Shown: positions 45,452-56,129 of the stretch, piece after piece | How the letters are laid out: each line of letters starts with the position of its first letter | How positions within the stretch are numbered: the first letter of the stretch is position 1 | Origin: Clostridium sp. BJN0013 | GTDB taxonomy: Bacteria > Bacillota > Clostridia > Clostridiales > Clostridiaceae | Direction: 5' to 3' | Length of the DNA stretch: 64,000 nucleotides | NCBI RefSeq assembly: GCF_040939125.1 | Contig: NZ_CP162495.1 | Span: 1,116,001 to 1,180,000 of the forward strand | Made by a program: the position numbers and the translations under genes | The notes under the pieces: model-generated | The model's input: only the letters and a program-made list of their open reading frames with translations | Databases searched by the model: none | What the model was told of the DNA's origin: nothing

Positions 45452-47701
45452 ATGTATAATTTAAAACCCAAACACGTACTTAAAAGTAAAAAGATGGCTT
45501 TATTTGTCACATCTCTGGCAATTTCAGGTGCTCTAGGAACTGTAAAAGTATATGCAGCACCAGAAGTTGAGAGGTACAGCGGCATAAATAGATATGAAAC
45601 AGCAGCCAAGGTCTGTGATGCGGGATGGGATACTGCGGATTATGCTGTAATAGTAAATGGAGAAAATTATCCTGATGCCCTTGCAGCAGCTCCCCTTGCA
45701 GCAAAATATGATGCACCTATACTTTTGACCGGGGCAGATACTTTAAATGCCTATACATCCTCTGAAATAAGCAGGTTAAATGTAAAAAATGTTTTTATAG
45801 TGGGAGGAAAAGGCGTAGTATCCCAAAGTATAGAGGATTCACTAAAGTCAAGAGATATAAAAGTTACAAGACTTTCAGGGGATGACAGATATGAAACAGC
45901 CCTGGCAGTGGCTAAAAAGGTGGGTAAATCCAAGGAAGTAGTCCTTGTAAATGGAAATGATTTTAGAGACGGCATGACCATAGCTTCCATAGCTGCCTTA
46001 AAAGAAATGCCTATAATATTGACACAGGGCACATATATGCCAGCGGATGTTAAAAAATATTTAAACAATACCTCTAAAATGGATCAGGTATATGTAGTGG
46101 GAGATTCAAATACCATAAGTGATGGGGCTATAAGCAGTCTTTCCAATGTGAAGAGAATAGGTACGGGCAATGCCTACAATAAAAATGTAAGTGTCATAGA
46201 AGCCTTTGCAGGGGAAATAGATACAAGCACTCTTTACATAGCCTCTGCTAAGGATTTTCCTGATTCTCTGGGAGCATCAGCACTGGCATACAAAATCTCA
46301 TCACCGGTATTGTTTGTGGATAGTCCCATGGATCAGGCTACTGCAACTTTTCTAAAAAATCATATAGTTAATAAATTAAAAGTACTGGGAGGTTCAGGGG
46401 CCATAAGTTATGATTTAGAAACTATTGCTAGAAATTTGCCTCTGGAGGTAGGAAGCACAAATAATTTTACAGATACCATATGGCAGGATGAAGAATATAC
46501 TCCAAGATCCACTGTAGTGGTAATTGCAACAGATGGAAGTAGAAAGGAAGTTCCTGTGGAGTGGAATTTAACCAATATAAACACCACAAAACCTGGAATT
46601 TATACTTTTACGGGAACTTTAAGCGGTAGTGACAAGACTGTATATACTACCCTTACAGTAAAACCCCTTCCCTATAAAATTGATAACTTAACTGAAACTG
46701 CAAGTAGTAAAGCAAGTTATAAACTGCCAACTACTGTTCCTGCCCAGATGACAGATGGTACTACAGATGAAGTGGCTGTAAACTGGGATTATGGAACGCA
46801 ATCTGGAAACAAGCCGGGAGTCTATATATTTAATGGCACAGTGGACAAGTACAGTAAAAAGGTTAAACTTACTTTGACAATTACTGCAGGTTCTACAAAA
46901 ACCATAAAGAGTATTGCAAATATAAAGGTAACTAGAGCTAAAAAGTCTGATTATACTCGCCCAACTACAGTAAAAGCTATAATGAGTGACGGCTCTACTG
47001 AAAGCGTGGCTGTGACCTGGGGAAATGAAACCAAGTATGGTACTGGAGTATATACCTATGAAGGAACTGTAAGTGGATACAGCAAAAAAGTGAAACTTAT
47101 GCTTATAGTTACAGGAGAAGGAGGAACTGATCCAAATGATCCAAACTATCCAGATAATCCTGATAACCCGGATGATTCAAAAGATTTAGGAGAATTGGAT
47201 GCTATAATGCAGGACGAGTCTTATCCAACTACAGTAGAATATCCTGAAGGAACAAAAAATTATGTGGCAGTTACTTGGACAGAGGCCGTTAGTATTGATT
47301 CTAATTTTGAGGATAGTAGTGAATATATAGATGACTGTAGGATTGCCAAGTTTACTTTAAAGGGTACTTTAAAGGATGGCACAGAGGTAAAAGCCACCAT
47401 AGGAATTATACCGAGAATTGTTACACTTAATGTAGATGGCGGCACAAGCAATGTACCAGCTATAGTCATAAATGTTGACAGAAGTGATTATCCAAGTGGA
47501 GTGTTTAATATGAGTGATTTATCAGAAAGGATAAATGTAGTTATAAAGAAACCGGATGGTACTAGAGAGGCAAAGAAGGTACATGTTCTCCTATGGAATC
47601 CACCAGTTATAGATATAAGTGATTCAAATACTTATTATGTTACGGCAACTATAAAATATTATAGTTCACCGGTAACAGTTACAATTAGAGTCACCGATTA
47701 A
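45452..47701 (+). CDS. Secreted CWB2 protein with Big_4 Ig-like repeats
   Basis: A 749-residue surface protein. Signal peptide residues 1-35 (SLAISGALGTVKVYAA). CWB2 repeats occupy about 38-325 (RYSGINRYETA, RLSGDDRYETA, then a weaker third, RIGTGNAYNKN). From about 335, at least four Big_4-type modules follow: each contains a (T)V.V..TDGS..EV.V.W....PG.Y.F.G.L pattern, for example VVVIATDGSRKEVPVEWNLT. An Asp/Pro/Asn linker (DPNDPNYPDNPDNPDD) separates the last ones. The ATG is about 13 bases from AAGGAGG, somewhat far. It follows the LRR gene by 24 bases and is probably cotranscribed. Confidence 0.9.
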   Translation: MYNLKPKHVLKSKKMALFVTSLAISGALGTVKVYAAPEVERYSGINRYETAAKVCDAGWDTADYAVIVNGENYPDALAAAPLAAKYDAPILLTGADTLNAYTSSEISRLNVKNVFIVGGKGVVSQSIEDSLKSRDIKVTRLSGDDRYETALAVAKKVGKSKEVVLVNGNDFRDGMTIASIAALKEMPIILTQGTYMPADVKKYLNNTSKMDQVYVVGDSNTISDGAISSLSNVKRIGTGNAYNKNVSVIEAFAGEIDTSTLYIASAKDFPDSLGASALAYKISSPVLFVDSPMDQATATFLKNHIVNKLKVLGGSGAISYDLETIARNLPLEVGSTNNFTDTIWQDEEYTPRSTVVVIATDGSRKEVPVEWNLTNINTTKPGIYTFTGTLSGSDKTVYTTLTVKPLPYKIDNLTETASSKASYKLPTTVPAQMTDGTTDEVAVNWDYGTQSGNKPGVYIFNGTVDKYSKKVKLTLTITAGSTKTIKSIANIKVTRAKKSDYTRPTTVKAIMSDGSTESVAVTWGNETKYGTGVYTYEGTVSGYSKKVKLMLIVTGEGGTDPNDPNYPDNPDNPDDSKDLGELDAIMQDESYPTTVEYPEGTKNYVAVTWTEAVSIDSNFEDSSEYIDDCRIAKFTLKGTLKDGTEVKATIGIIPRIVTLNVDGGTSNVPAIVINVDRSDYPSGVFNMSDLSERINVVIKKPDGTREAKKVHVLLWNPPVIDISDSNTYYVTATIKYYSSPVTVTIRVTD

Positions 47702-47773
47702 CTATTATTGGATTAGGATAGTGTAATGTTGAATTTAGCATATAATTTGTCATATTGGTTATTATAAGTTTTT

Positions 47774-47840
47774 CTAGGGATTAGGTGGAGATAAGTATTT
47801 ATCATAAGTAAACTCCATCTAAACCTCTAAATCACTTGAT
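47774..47840 (+). repeat. Structured repeat, degenerate copy C (right end only)
   Basis: GGATTAGGTGGAG...CTCCATCTAAACC followed by AATCACTTGAT matches the end of the 200-base elements at 53647 and 61279. The stem arms pair with one G-U and one mismatch. The rest of the element is missing. Confidence 0.65.
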
Positions 47841-47890
47841 AAAAGAGATATTTTGTTAATTTTCTTTAATATATACATGGAGGTGGGAAA

Positions 47891-50800
47891 ATGAATAAGA
47901 TAAAAATGTTGGTAATTACCTCAGCTGTTATACTTGGAACAAGTTGTACCGTTAAAGCTGTATTACCAGCAAATTCTATCGTAGTTGGAAGTAATGTTTA
48001 TAATTTGACATATTTAACTACACATTCAGGTGTTATGCAGACAGTAAATGATGAGATAATGAATAATTTAGGTTCTATATATTACGTAGGTTCAGATGGA
48101 AATGCAATGGATATATTTACTGGCTCTACGGTAAGTGACAGCCAAATAGCCGCTAAATCAGGAAATACGCTGACTTATACCACTCAATATGGAACAACAC
48201 AGAAAATACTTGCAGATGCCAGTGGAGAGTTTCAAACTCCAACAGATCAAAATTCTACTATGTATGCCATAGCTAATATAAATTATAAACAGCTTTCAGC
48301 AGGGTTTTATGTATTTAATTTTAAAATAAGTCAACTTACAGGGGTAAGTAATGCGGCATATTTTAGGGCAGCAAATAGCGGATTGGTATCTTTAACAGAT
48401 ACGGCAACCTATGTAGGTGCACTTTCTTCAGGAGATCAAATTCATATATATGCCAGTGATGGAATTACTGAACTGGCCTTTGGCACAATAGGGTTAAATA
48501 CAAGCAGTGGCACAACAGGACAGCAGAATCTTAATATTACACTTACTTCCACAGTAGCAACAGATCCGGCAGACGAGTCAATTAAAGGCAATACTGCTGT
48601 AAATATAGTTAATACAGGAATTGCGGCAGTAGATGAAAACAATCAGTGGATTTATTACAGCAATACAGCGGATAAGAATAAGCTTTACAGGCAGAGTGTA
48701 ACAGGCGCAGATAATTATGTTATAAGTGATGACAATGTAAAGTACATTAATGTAGTTGGAGACTGGGTATATTATAGTAATTATGATGATAATGGGGCAA
48801 TTTACAAGGTGAGAACAGATGGTACCCAGAGGCAAAAATTAAATGATAATATGGCATCTTATATTAATGTAATCGGCAGTAAAATTTACTATATAAATAA
48901 TTCTGACAGGGCGAGGATATATGTTCTTGATTCACAGGGAGAGAGACAGCTTATTGGGGATTCGGCATCTGCATTAAGTGTTACAGGAAATTTCTTATTT
49001 TATATAAATCAATCAGATTGAAATAAATTGTATAGTTATGATATATCAAATGCTACAAAGTATAAAATAAGTGATGTAAAGACTAAATTTATAAATGCTA
49101 CATCAGATTATCTTATATTTTATACCGGATTAGATGGAGTTTTGTATAAATCCACCAATTCTGCGGGACAAACTGCCATTCCAATGTCTGTGGTTACAAA
49201 TATAGCTCAGAAGGCTTCAAGTACCGGTATCAGTTACAAATCCACCAGTGATATACTAACTATATTGTGTGCTTTAGATGATGATAATATTTATTACACA
49301 AGTAATGCAGATAAAGGTAAAATATACAGATTAGATCAAACTGGCAATGGATATAAGCTGGTGGATGATTCTGCAGATTATATGAATATAATAAACAGCA
49401 TTCTTTATTATATAAAAAATGGGAAAGCATATACTGCATCTTTAACTGGCAGCAGCAGTCAGAAGGGGACAGCTGTGACAAAGCCGAAGCTTACCGTGAA
49501 AGTATCTTCTATAGAGCCACTACCTTCATTTACAACATCAGATATAAATACTTTTAGTTTTCCAGATAGAGTTTCCTGTATAATGAGTGACGGAAATATA
49601 CAAGAAGTTGTAGTTAATTGGGATAAAACTATACCAAGTCCTAAAAAAGGAGTGTATACTTTTAAAGGAACTTTATTGGGATATGGAAACAAGGTTAATA
49701 TATCTGTGGTGCTGGATTCTGGTACTATAGATGTTACAAATAATAATGTTGTAGTTACAAATAATGTAGGAAGTACTGATACAGTAGCTGTATTTAACTT
49801 AACTCCGGGAGATATTATTGGCGTATATAATGATTATACAGCTACAAAGGCACTGAAATCAGCAACTGCTGATGCCAATGGCAATGTTAATATTACTGGA
49901 TTGAATTTAGATGCTAGCGGTGGATACTTATATTTAACTATAACTAAAAGTGGAAAAGCTGAAGGACAAAAGATTACAGTACCTTATGGTCCGGAAGCTC
50001 CAACAAACTTTACAATAGATGCACAGAATGGTAAAATTACTGGACTAAAATCAGGGTACAAGTATAAAGTTTATCTAGATAGCAAAGATAGTAGTGGAAA
50101 ACTGCCTAGCATAAGTTCAGCCAATCTTTTGAATAGTACACCACTTTCTGTAGATTCCAGCGGAACTATAAGTATAGATTTAAAAACACCGATAGGAAAT
50201 TCTACAAGTCTGATGCTGAGACTTGTTGCCGTTAGCGATACTACATCGGCTTCCAGCAATCCATCAGCTGCAGTAGAAGTAGGAAAACAAGTTGTTCCAG
50301 ATTATGTATCCACAGATTTGAATCTTGGAAGAATTACAGGAACTACTAATTCCATGCAGTATAGTTATGATGGCAGTACGGGGTGGACTGACTGTACCAA
50401 TGGAACTACTCCTATTTCCATGACCAGATCATTACAGGTATTTGTTAAAGTGAAGGCTAATGGACCTTATTTGGAGAGTGAGTCTAAACAGCTGCCACTA
50501 TTCCCGGCACCTGTGGTAACAGGAACTACAGATGGAAGTACCTATGCTACAGCACCTACCATAGGCTGGCCTGTGGATGATACAAGTACGAGTACAACTT
50601 ATAGTATAAAACTAGAAAAAGGAACAACTGGCTCTGATGGTAGCATAACCTATTCAACTAATGGTGTGACACAACCGACAGCTACTGTAGTAGGCAGTGT
50701 TAATACTTATAATCTGGCAAATTCTATATCTTCATCATCAGTAATAGGGGATAACTACAGATTAACAGTAACAGCAACTAGAAATTCTGGAGGACAAACA

Positions 50801-52690
50801 GGATATGCTGAAACAATTATAAACTTTGTAGTTAGCTCTGCTAAACCAGCACCAGTTAATATAACCTTTACTGAAACTCCAGGAACTAAAATATGGAATG
50901 ACAGCAATAGTGATGGTATAGTAGATTCAGGAGAAATAGTAGATGTTACATCTTCAGATCCATTAACTTATTATCAGGCAACACCATCCTGGAATGATGT
51001 GGCTGGAACTTACAGTACAGCTACTATTAAAATGACACACACTGCATCAGGCAATGAGGGAGCTGTAAAATACCAGGCTCTAATATCACCGGTACCAGCT
51101 GAAGTAGCTTTTGTTAAGGGAACTACCATAACTCAAAATGGACAATATACACTTAAAATCATAACTACCAACAGAGAAAACGGAGCAATTACTGAAACTA
51201 CTAAAAATTTTAGAGTTCAAAATATTGATAGGGCACTTTCTCCAACGGTAGAGAATGTAACTGAAGGAGGCGTTTATACAAGCCTTACAAATGGAATAAG
51301 TATAGTGGATAAGACAAATTGTATAACTACGTCTACTATAATGAGAGATGGATATATAACAGGATATACTCCAGGTACTGTATTAACAGTTAATGGAAAT
51401 TATGTATTGATTCTGAATACAACCAATAATATAAATGGAGCTACCACTGAAAAGAGGATTACATTTACAATAAATAGTGGAGCTACAGCGCCAACAGGAG
51501 TTGAGTTCTCATTTGATACTAATGCTCTTACTAACGTTACTACAGATGAAGAGTACAGCTTAAATGGAGGAGGGTCATGGACTCCAGTAACGTCATCAGG
51601 TGATCAAATACTTACATCGTCTGAAATAAATATATTAAATAATGATCCTAACAATAAAATTTTAATCAGATATAGGGCTAATAGAAGTACACCAGCTTCG
51701 GCTCCTCAAATTATTACTTTAACTAAACCAAATGCACCAAGTGGAGTTACATTCTCCTTTGATGGAACGGATGCAGGTAAATTGAAGAATGCAACAACTC
51801 ACATGGAGTATTCCTTAAATGGAGGAACTAGTTGGACAGCTATTACTGGTGATAGTCCAAGTTTATCATTAGAAGTATCCAGTATTACAGCTTCTAATGA
51901 TATAAGAGTACGTATAAAAGCAGCGGGCACTAGTAAAGCATCAGATCCACAGATTATTGATATTATTCAGGCTGCACCGCCAAGTGTAACATCCTCTATA
52001 GGTACCAGTGGAGATGTAACAATAAATGGTGCAACATCGTCAATGCAATACAGCAGAGATGGAGGAGGTACGTGGATAGATGCTTCATCATCAATATCCA
52101 TTTCTTCTATGTCAGCAGGTGATACTATTCAGATAAGAAATAAAGCATCAGGTACTGCAATGGCAGGAAGTCCTACTGTTATAACTGTACAGGCATCACC
52201 AGCGGCTGTTATAGACTATTCAGCAGAGCAGATAACAGGCGTTACCAGTGCCATGGAATGGTCAGAGGATGGAACTATATGGACACCTGTCAGCGGAACT
52301 TCAATTAACTTAAGAAATATTATATCAGCACATGGTTCATCTAGTAAAGTTATATATGTAAGAAATAAAGCAACTTCCACAACATTAGGATTGAGTAAAA
52401 CTGTAACTGTTGATGCAAGACCTGAGACACCAACAAGTATAGATGTTTCAGCAAGTTCAAGCCCAGAAAAAACATCAATAAATGCCGCTACCACTTTAGA
52501 ATATAGAATAGTAGACAGTGTCGGTACTGTAAAACAGGATTGGACAGAGGGAACGGGAAGTTCAGAAGAGAGCACAGTAACAGTAATTGAAGGCGATAAA
52601 GTTCAAGTAAGAGTTAAAGCAATTAGTGGAAGTTCTTTTGCAAGTGATTACTATGAGCATTCATTGACAGCGGCACAGATAGGGAGCTAA
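47891..52690 (+). pseudogene. 1,600-codon secreted propeller/Ig-repeat protein broken by a TGA
   Basis: One long frame from ATG 47891 (after GGAGGTG) to TAA 52690 is interrupted only by TGA at 49019-49021. Both sides belong together: beta-propeller-like DUF5050 repeats (WIYYSNTADKNKLY, WVYYSNYDDNGAIY, KIYYINNSDRARIY) run into the stop as FLFYINQSD-stop-NKLYSYD. Residues 1-25 are a signal peptide. After the propeller come a Big_4 domain near residues 525-615, further Ig-like modules, and DUF4073-like repeats with YSLNGG.SWT patterns. No CWB2 anchor is present. A one-base change from CGA, GGA or AGA explains the TGA. Translation might also restart at TTG 49028, but no ribosome site is there. 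Confidence 0.85.
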
Positions 52691-52785
52691 TGCATCACAA
52701 CGGGTGAGGAATAAGATCATTATAAGTATAAAAAGGGGAGGGGATACCTTCCTCCTTGATTAATACTCAAAAGGGGGAGGAAAAA

Positions 52786-53466
52786 TTGAATAAAGTTATA
52801 AAAAAAGCTGCTTTTATTTTGATATGTGCAGTGATTTACTCTATTTCCTGCGGTGTATTCAGTGTTTCGGCAGCAGAAGATGTTAATGATATGGGAACTA
52901 GGGTTATAAGCAATGTGAATAAAATATGGACGGTAAAATTTAAATCACCAGTAGACATTGATTCTTTAAATAATAGTGTCAGTATAAGAGATGTTACTGG
53001 TGGAGCCGATGTTGACATAAGTATTTCTGCAGGAGAGGATGAAAATTCTGCAAGTATCAATCCGCCTTCCGGGGGATATAAATTATCACATAACTATACG
53101 CTCACTATAGATAAAAGTGCTAAATCTAAAAGTGGACAGAGTTTGCCAAAATCCGTTATATTGAGTTTTAATGTAGCTTCTAAGGATAATAACGGATATA
53201 CTGCTTCAGCCAACATAACAGTTTCTCCAGTTCTTCCTATATTTAAGCAAATAAATGTGTCTACTGATTTACCTTCTGCTGCCAAATATAAGATAGAAGG
53301 TAATAATAACTTATTTGATGTTGGAAGTAATATGGTTTTATTTGCATCACAAGACACAGTAAAAGTTTATCTATATGATAATAAACAAAATCTGTTGGGT
53401 ACTTCTACACTGGATGTAAGTGCCACTAAAAATAATATCAGCATGAATATAACTTTGGCAGATTAA
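52786..53466 (+). CDS. Small secreted protein with an Ig-like (Big_5) domain
   Basis: A 226-residue exported protein. TTG 52786 follows GGGGGAGG by six bases and begins the signal peptide NKVIKKAAFILICAVIYSIS...SVSA. Residues about 40-130 have the Big_5/SbsA-like pattern NKIWTVKFKSPVDIDSLNNS and YTLTIDKSAKSKSGQSLPKS. The C-terminal 90 residues form a second beta-rich domain. It has no wall-binding repeats and ends the secreted-protein cluster; a terminator lies 50 bases on. It may assemble with the large broken protein upstream (95 bases), but that is only proximity. Confidence 0.82.
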   Translation: MNKVIKKAAFILICAVIYSISCGVFSVSAAEDVNDMGTRVISNVNKIWTVKFKSPVDIDSLNNSVSIRDVTGGADVDISISAGEDENSASINPPSGGYKLSHNYTLTIDKSAKSKSGQSLPKSVILSFNVASKDNNGYTASANITVSPVLPIFKQINVSTDLPSAAKYKIEGNNNLFDVGSNMVLFASQDTVKVYLYDNKQNLLGTSTLDVSATKNNISMNITLAD

Positions 53467-53516
53467 ATGTTATAACAAGCGAAAAAAGAAAAACTATTGT
53501 AAATAGAGCAAAAAAG

Positions 53517-53561
53517 ACATATAAATGGCAAGGCATCTTAACTTGTCATTTATATGTTTTT
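53517..53561 (+). terminator. Terminator of the secreted-protein cluster
   Basis: ACATATAAATGGCAAG (53517-53532) pairs with CTTGTCATTTATATGT (53542-53557), one G-U pair, and TTTT follows. Confidence 0.85.
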
Positions 53562-53646
53562 ATATGGCTAATAATCTGGAAATATGCTATAATAATCCTG
53601 TCTTATTTGATATACTGCTAATTAGTGAAGCAAATAGAAATACTTC

Positions 53647-53850
53647 AATCAAGTGATTCTTGGGCTCAGGTGGAGTTTGCTTATAAGGTCTACCTTTCTC
53701 TCCAGCTGAACCTTATTAACAGTATTCTTAGTGTCTTTAGCACTTAGAATACGTTATCCTTTAGGGGAAGAACTTATCCAGGGGCGTAGCAGTGCTTATC
53801 CCCCACTTTGAAGAAGATGGGGGTGTTAGCAATGGTAGCCTTCGGATAAA
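53647..53850 (-). repeat. Structured repeat, copy A (IS200/IS605-end-like)
   Basis: A 204-base element whose reverse complement is about 90 percent identical by eye to 61279-61479. It can fold into CCCCC/GGGGG, GTATTCTTAGTG/CACTTAGAATAC and a 13-base stem (CTCCACCTGAGCC side at 53663-53675). Its terminal AAGAATCACTTGATT recalls right ends of TnpB-type IS200/IS605 elements, which carry guide RNAs. No transposase or tnpB gene is present. Confidence 0.7.
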
Positions 53851-53940
53851 AATAATCAGGTATCAAAATTATTGATTTTTAAAAGAAGTATAGAATGTTT
53901 TGTAAATATAGATATTAAATACAGGAAGGAGAATGCAATT

Positions 53941-55242
53941 ATGAAAAAAGTGAAAATAGCGTTAATGGGACTTGGAAATGTGGGAACCGGGGTTTGGATG
54001 ATCTTAAATTCCAATAAAAAAGAGATAATGAAAAGATCCGGCTATGACGTGGAAGTGGCAAAAATTCTTGTGAGAAATAAAGATAAAAAAAGAGATGTAG
54101 AAGTTCCAGAGGAAATTGTAACTACAGATTTTAATGATATATTAGAAGATGATTCAATTAAAATTGTAATTGAAGTTATGGGTGGAATAGAACCTGCCAA
54201 AGAATACATGTTAAAGTGCATGGATAAAAATAAACATATAGTAACTGCAAATAAAATGCTTATTGCAACTGAGGGAGATGAGCTTTTTGAAAAAGCCCAT
54301 GATAAAGGGGTGGTATTTAATTATGAGGCCAGTGTGGCAGGAGGTATTCCTATAATAAAGGGAATAGAAGAGAGTTTGACTGCCAATAAAATAGAAGAAT
54401 TTTATGGAATAGTAAATGGCACTACAAACTATATTTTAAGTAAAATGCAGCTGGAAAAGTTGGATTTTGATGTGGCTTTAAAACAGGCCCAGGATATGGG
54501 ATATGCTGAAGCTGATCCTACTTCGGATATTGAAGGATTTGATGCCCAGTATAAACTTGCAATACTTTCATCCTTAGCTTTTGGAACAAAGGTGGATGTA
54601 AATAATGTATATAGAGAAGGTATTACAAAAATTGAATCCATAGACATGAAATATGCTAAAAAATTTGATATGGTAATCAAACTGCTCGCCATTGCAAAAG
54701 AGAGTAATGGAAAACTTGAACTTAAAGTGCAGCCTACAATGATTCCGAAGGAACATCCTCTTGCAAATGTGCATGATTCTTTTAATGCCATATTTATAAA
54801 GGGAAATGCAGTGGGAAATCTGATGTTTTATGGAAGGGGAGCAGGAAGTCTTCCAACAGGCAGTGCTGTGGTAAGTGATATTGTTGCCATATTGAGAAGC
54901 AATGTAGATGTGGCAAATTACAGCCATATAGCACAGAATGACTTGTGGCACAGGGAAATACAAAATATTAGTAAAAGCCAAAGTAAATTCTATATAAGAA
55001 TCACTGTAATAGATCAGTCGGGAGTGCTTGGAGAAATAACAACAATTTTAGGGAAATACAATGTAAGTCTCCGTTCTGTAATACAAAAAGGTGAAGAAAA
55101 TTCCAAAGGTGAGGTAACAATAGTATTATTTACCCACAAGACCAGTGAAGCAGATGCCAATAGTGCAGTTGAGAAGCTTATAGATTTAAAATCAGTAATT
55201 ACAATAGATAATGTTATAAGAATAGAAGACTTTAAAAGTTAA
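53941..55242 (+). CDS. hom: Homoserine dehydrogenase with ACT domain
   Basis: A 433-residue enzyme that reduces aspartate semialdehyde to homoserine, the branch to threonine and methionine. VKIALMGLGNVGTGVWMIL is the dinucleotide-binding start; NKHIVTANKMLIATEGDELF and FNYEASVAGGIPIIKGIEE with GIVNGTTNYILSKM are catalytic-domain signatures (Asp and Lys around DMGYAEADPTSDIEGFDAQY). Residues about 350-433 are an ACT domain (ITVIDQSGVLGEITTILGKY) for feedback control. The frame opens at 53872, but AAGGAG nine bases before ATG 53941 sets the start. It is monocistronic between the structured repeat and the pfl genes. No riboswitch precedes it. Confidence 0.95.
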   Translation: MKKVKIALMGLGNVGTGVWMILNSNKKEIMKRSGYDVEVAKILVRNKDKKRDVEVPEEIVTTDFNDILEDDSIKIVIEVMGGIEPAKEYMLKCMDKNKHIVTANKMLIATEGDELFEKAHDKGVVFNYEASVAGGIPIIKGIEESLTANKIEEFYGIVNGTTNYILSKMQLEKLDFDVALKQAQDMGYAEADPTSDIEGFDAQYKLAILSSLAFGTKVDVNNVYREGITKIESIDMKYAKKFDMVIKLLAIAKESNGKLELKVQPTMIPKEHPLANVHDSFNAIFIKGNAVGNLMFYGRGAGSLPTGSAVVSDIVAILRSNVDVANYSHIAQNDLWHREIQNISKSQSKFYIRITVIDQSGVLGEITTILGKYNVSLRSVIQKGEENSKGEVTIVLFTHKTSEADANSAVEKLIDLKSVITIDNVIRIEDFKS

Positions 55243-55252
55243 TGGTTTAGAA

Positions 55253-55407
55253 TTAATAGTTAAGAGTTAAGGATGATTTTCTTCAGTGAAACTTCATAAA
55301 ATCCAACACGTCCCATTAAAGTTATGCTTTAATGGGATGTGTTCCTTAAAAGTTTTTCACAACAAAGTTGAGAAAAACTTTCCTTTATTCTTAACTCTTA
55401 ATTTTTA
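55253..55407. terminator. Nested inverted repeats between convergent hom and pflA
   Basis: The 148-base gap is almost entirely self-complementary. The inner terminator is AACACGTCCCATTAAAG (55305-55321) with CTTTAATGGGATGTGTT (55327-55343). A second stem, AAAGTTTTTC with GAAAAACTTT, lies at 55349-55381. An outer pair is formed by AGTTAAGAGTTAAGGA near 55258 and TTCTTAACTCTTAAT near 55388. It should end transcripts from both sides. Confidence 0.7.
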
Positions 55408-56119
55408 ACTTCTCTGTAACATAATTTTCAAATATTTTCCCCTGTTTTTTATCCATACCACTGATATTATTTAATTTATAAGGTATTTTTAACTGGTCAT
55501 ATTTATTTATCCCCAGTGTATGATATGGAAGAATTTCAAAATTATCTATTTTATCTAAACATATATAACTGCGGATTATATCTATTAATTTGTCCATAGC
55601 CTTATAGCTATCTGTAATTCCAGGTACCATTACATGCCTTAACCACAATTGGCAATTTGAACTATTGAAAGCCTGTAAAAAGTTATAAAATTCTTCTATG
55701 GAGCTACCAGTTAAATTTTTATATCCCTCTTTATCTGTATGCTTTATATCGAGAATTACAAGGTCTGTATATTTTAAAATTTCTTCATAGTTTCCCTTTC
55801 CAAAACCTGAAGTATCTAAAGCTGTATTTATATTATTTTTTCTGCATAATTTTAAAAATTCAAGTAGGAATTCAGGCTGCATAAGTGGTTCTCCTCCAGA
55901 GCAGGTAACTCCTCCACCGGATTTTTCAAAATATACCTTAAATTTTAATACTTTTTTTATAAGTTCGCTGGCCATTATCTCCATACCCTCATCCATAATC
56001 CAGGTATCTGGATTATGGCAGAAGGCACATCTTAATCTGCACCCTTGAAAAAACACAACTACTCTTATTCCGGGACCGTCCACAAGCCCCATAGTTTCTA
56101 TGGAATGAATTTTTCCCAT
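55391..56119 (-). CDS. pflA: Pyruvate formate-lyase activating enzyme
   Basis: A 242-residue radical SAM enzyme that makes the glycyl radical of PflB. The iron-sulfur motif CRLRCAFCHNPD is the hallmark, with the glycine-rich SAM site SGGGVTCSGGEPLMQPEF and DLVILDIKHTDKEGY further on. The length fits PflA. AAAGGTG precedes the ATG. Its start lies ten bases after the pflB stop, so the two are cotranscribed from the ZTP-riboswitch leader. Confidence 0.95.
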   Translation of the reverse strand: MGKIHSIETMGLVDGPGIRVVVFFQGCRLRCAFCHNPDTWIMDEGMEIMASELIKKVLKFKVYFEKSGGGVTCSGGEPLMQPEFLLEFLKLCRKNNINTALDTSGFGKGNYEEILKYTDLVILDIKHTDKEGYKNLTGSSIEEFYNFLQAFNSSNCQLWLRHVMVPGITDSYKAMDKLIDIIRSYICLDKIDNFEILPYHTLGINKYDQLKIPYKLNNISGMDKKQGKIFENYVTEKLKIKS

Positions 56120-56129
56120 AAAATCACCT

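Noticed and set aside
49019-49021. Selenocysteine at the in-frame TGA
   Set aside because: The aligned residue in sister repeats is Arg, Lys or Asn, no cysteine homologue is suggested, and I see no SECIS-type hairpin directly after the TGA.
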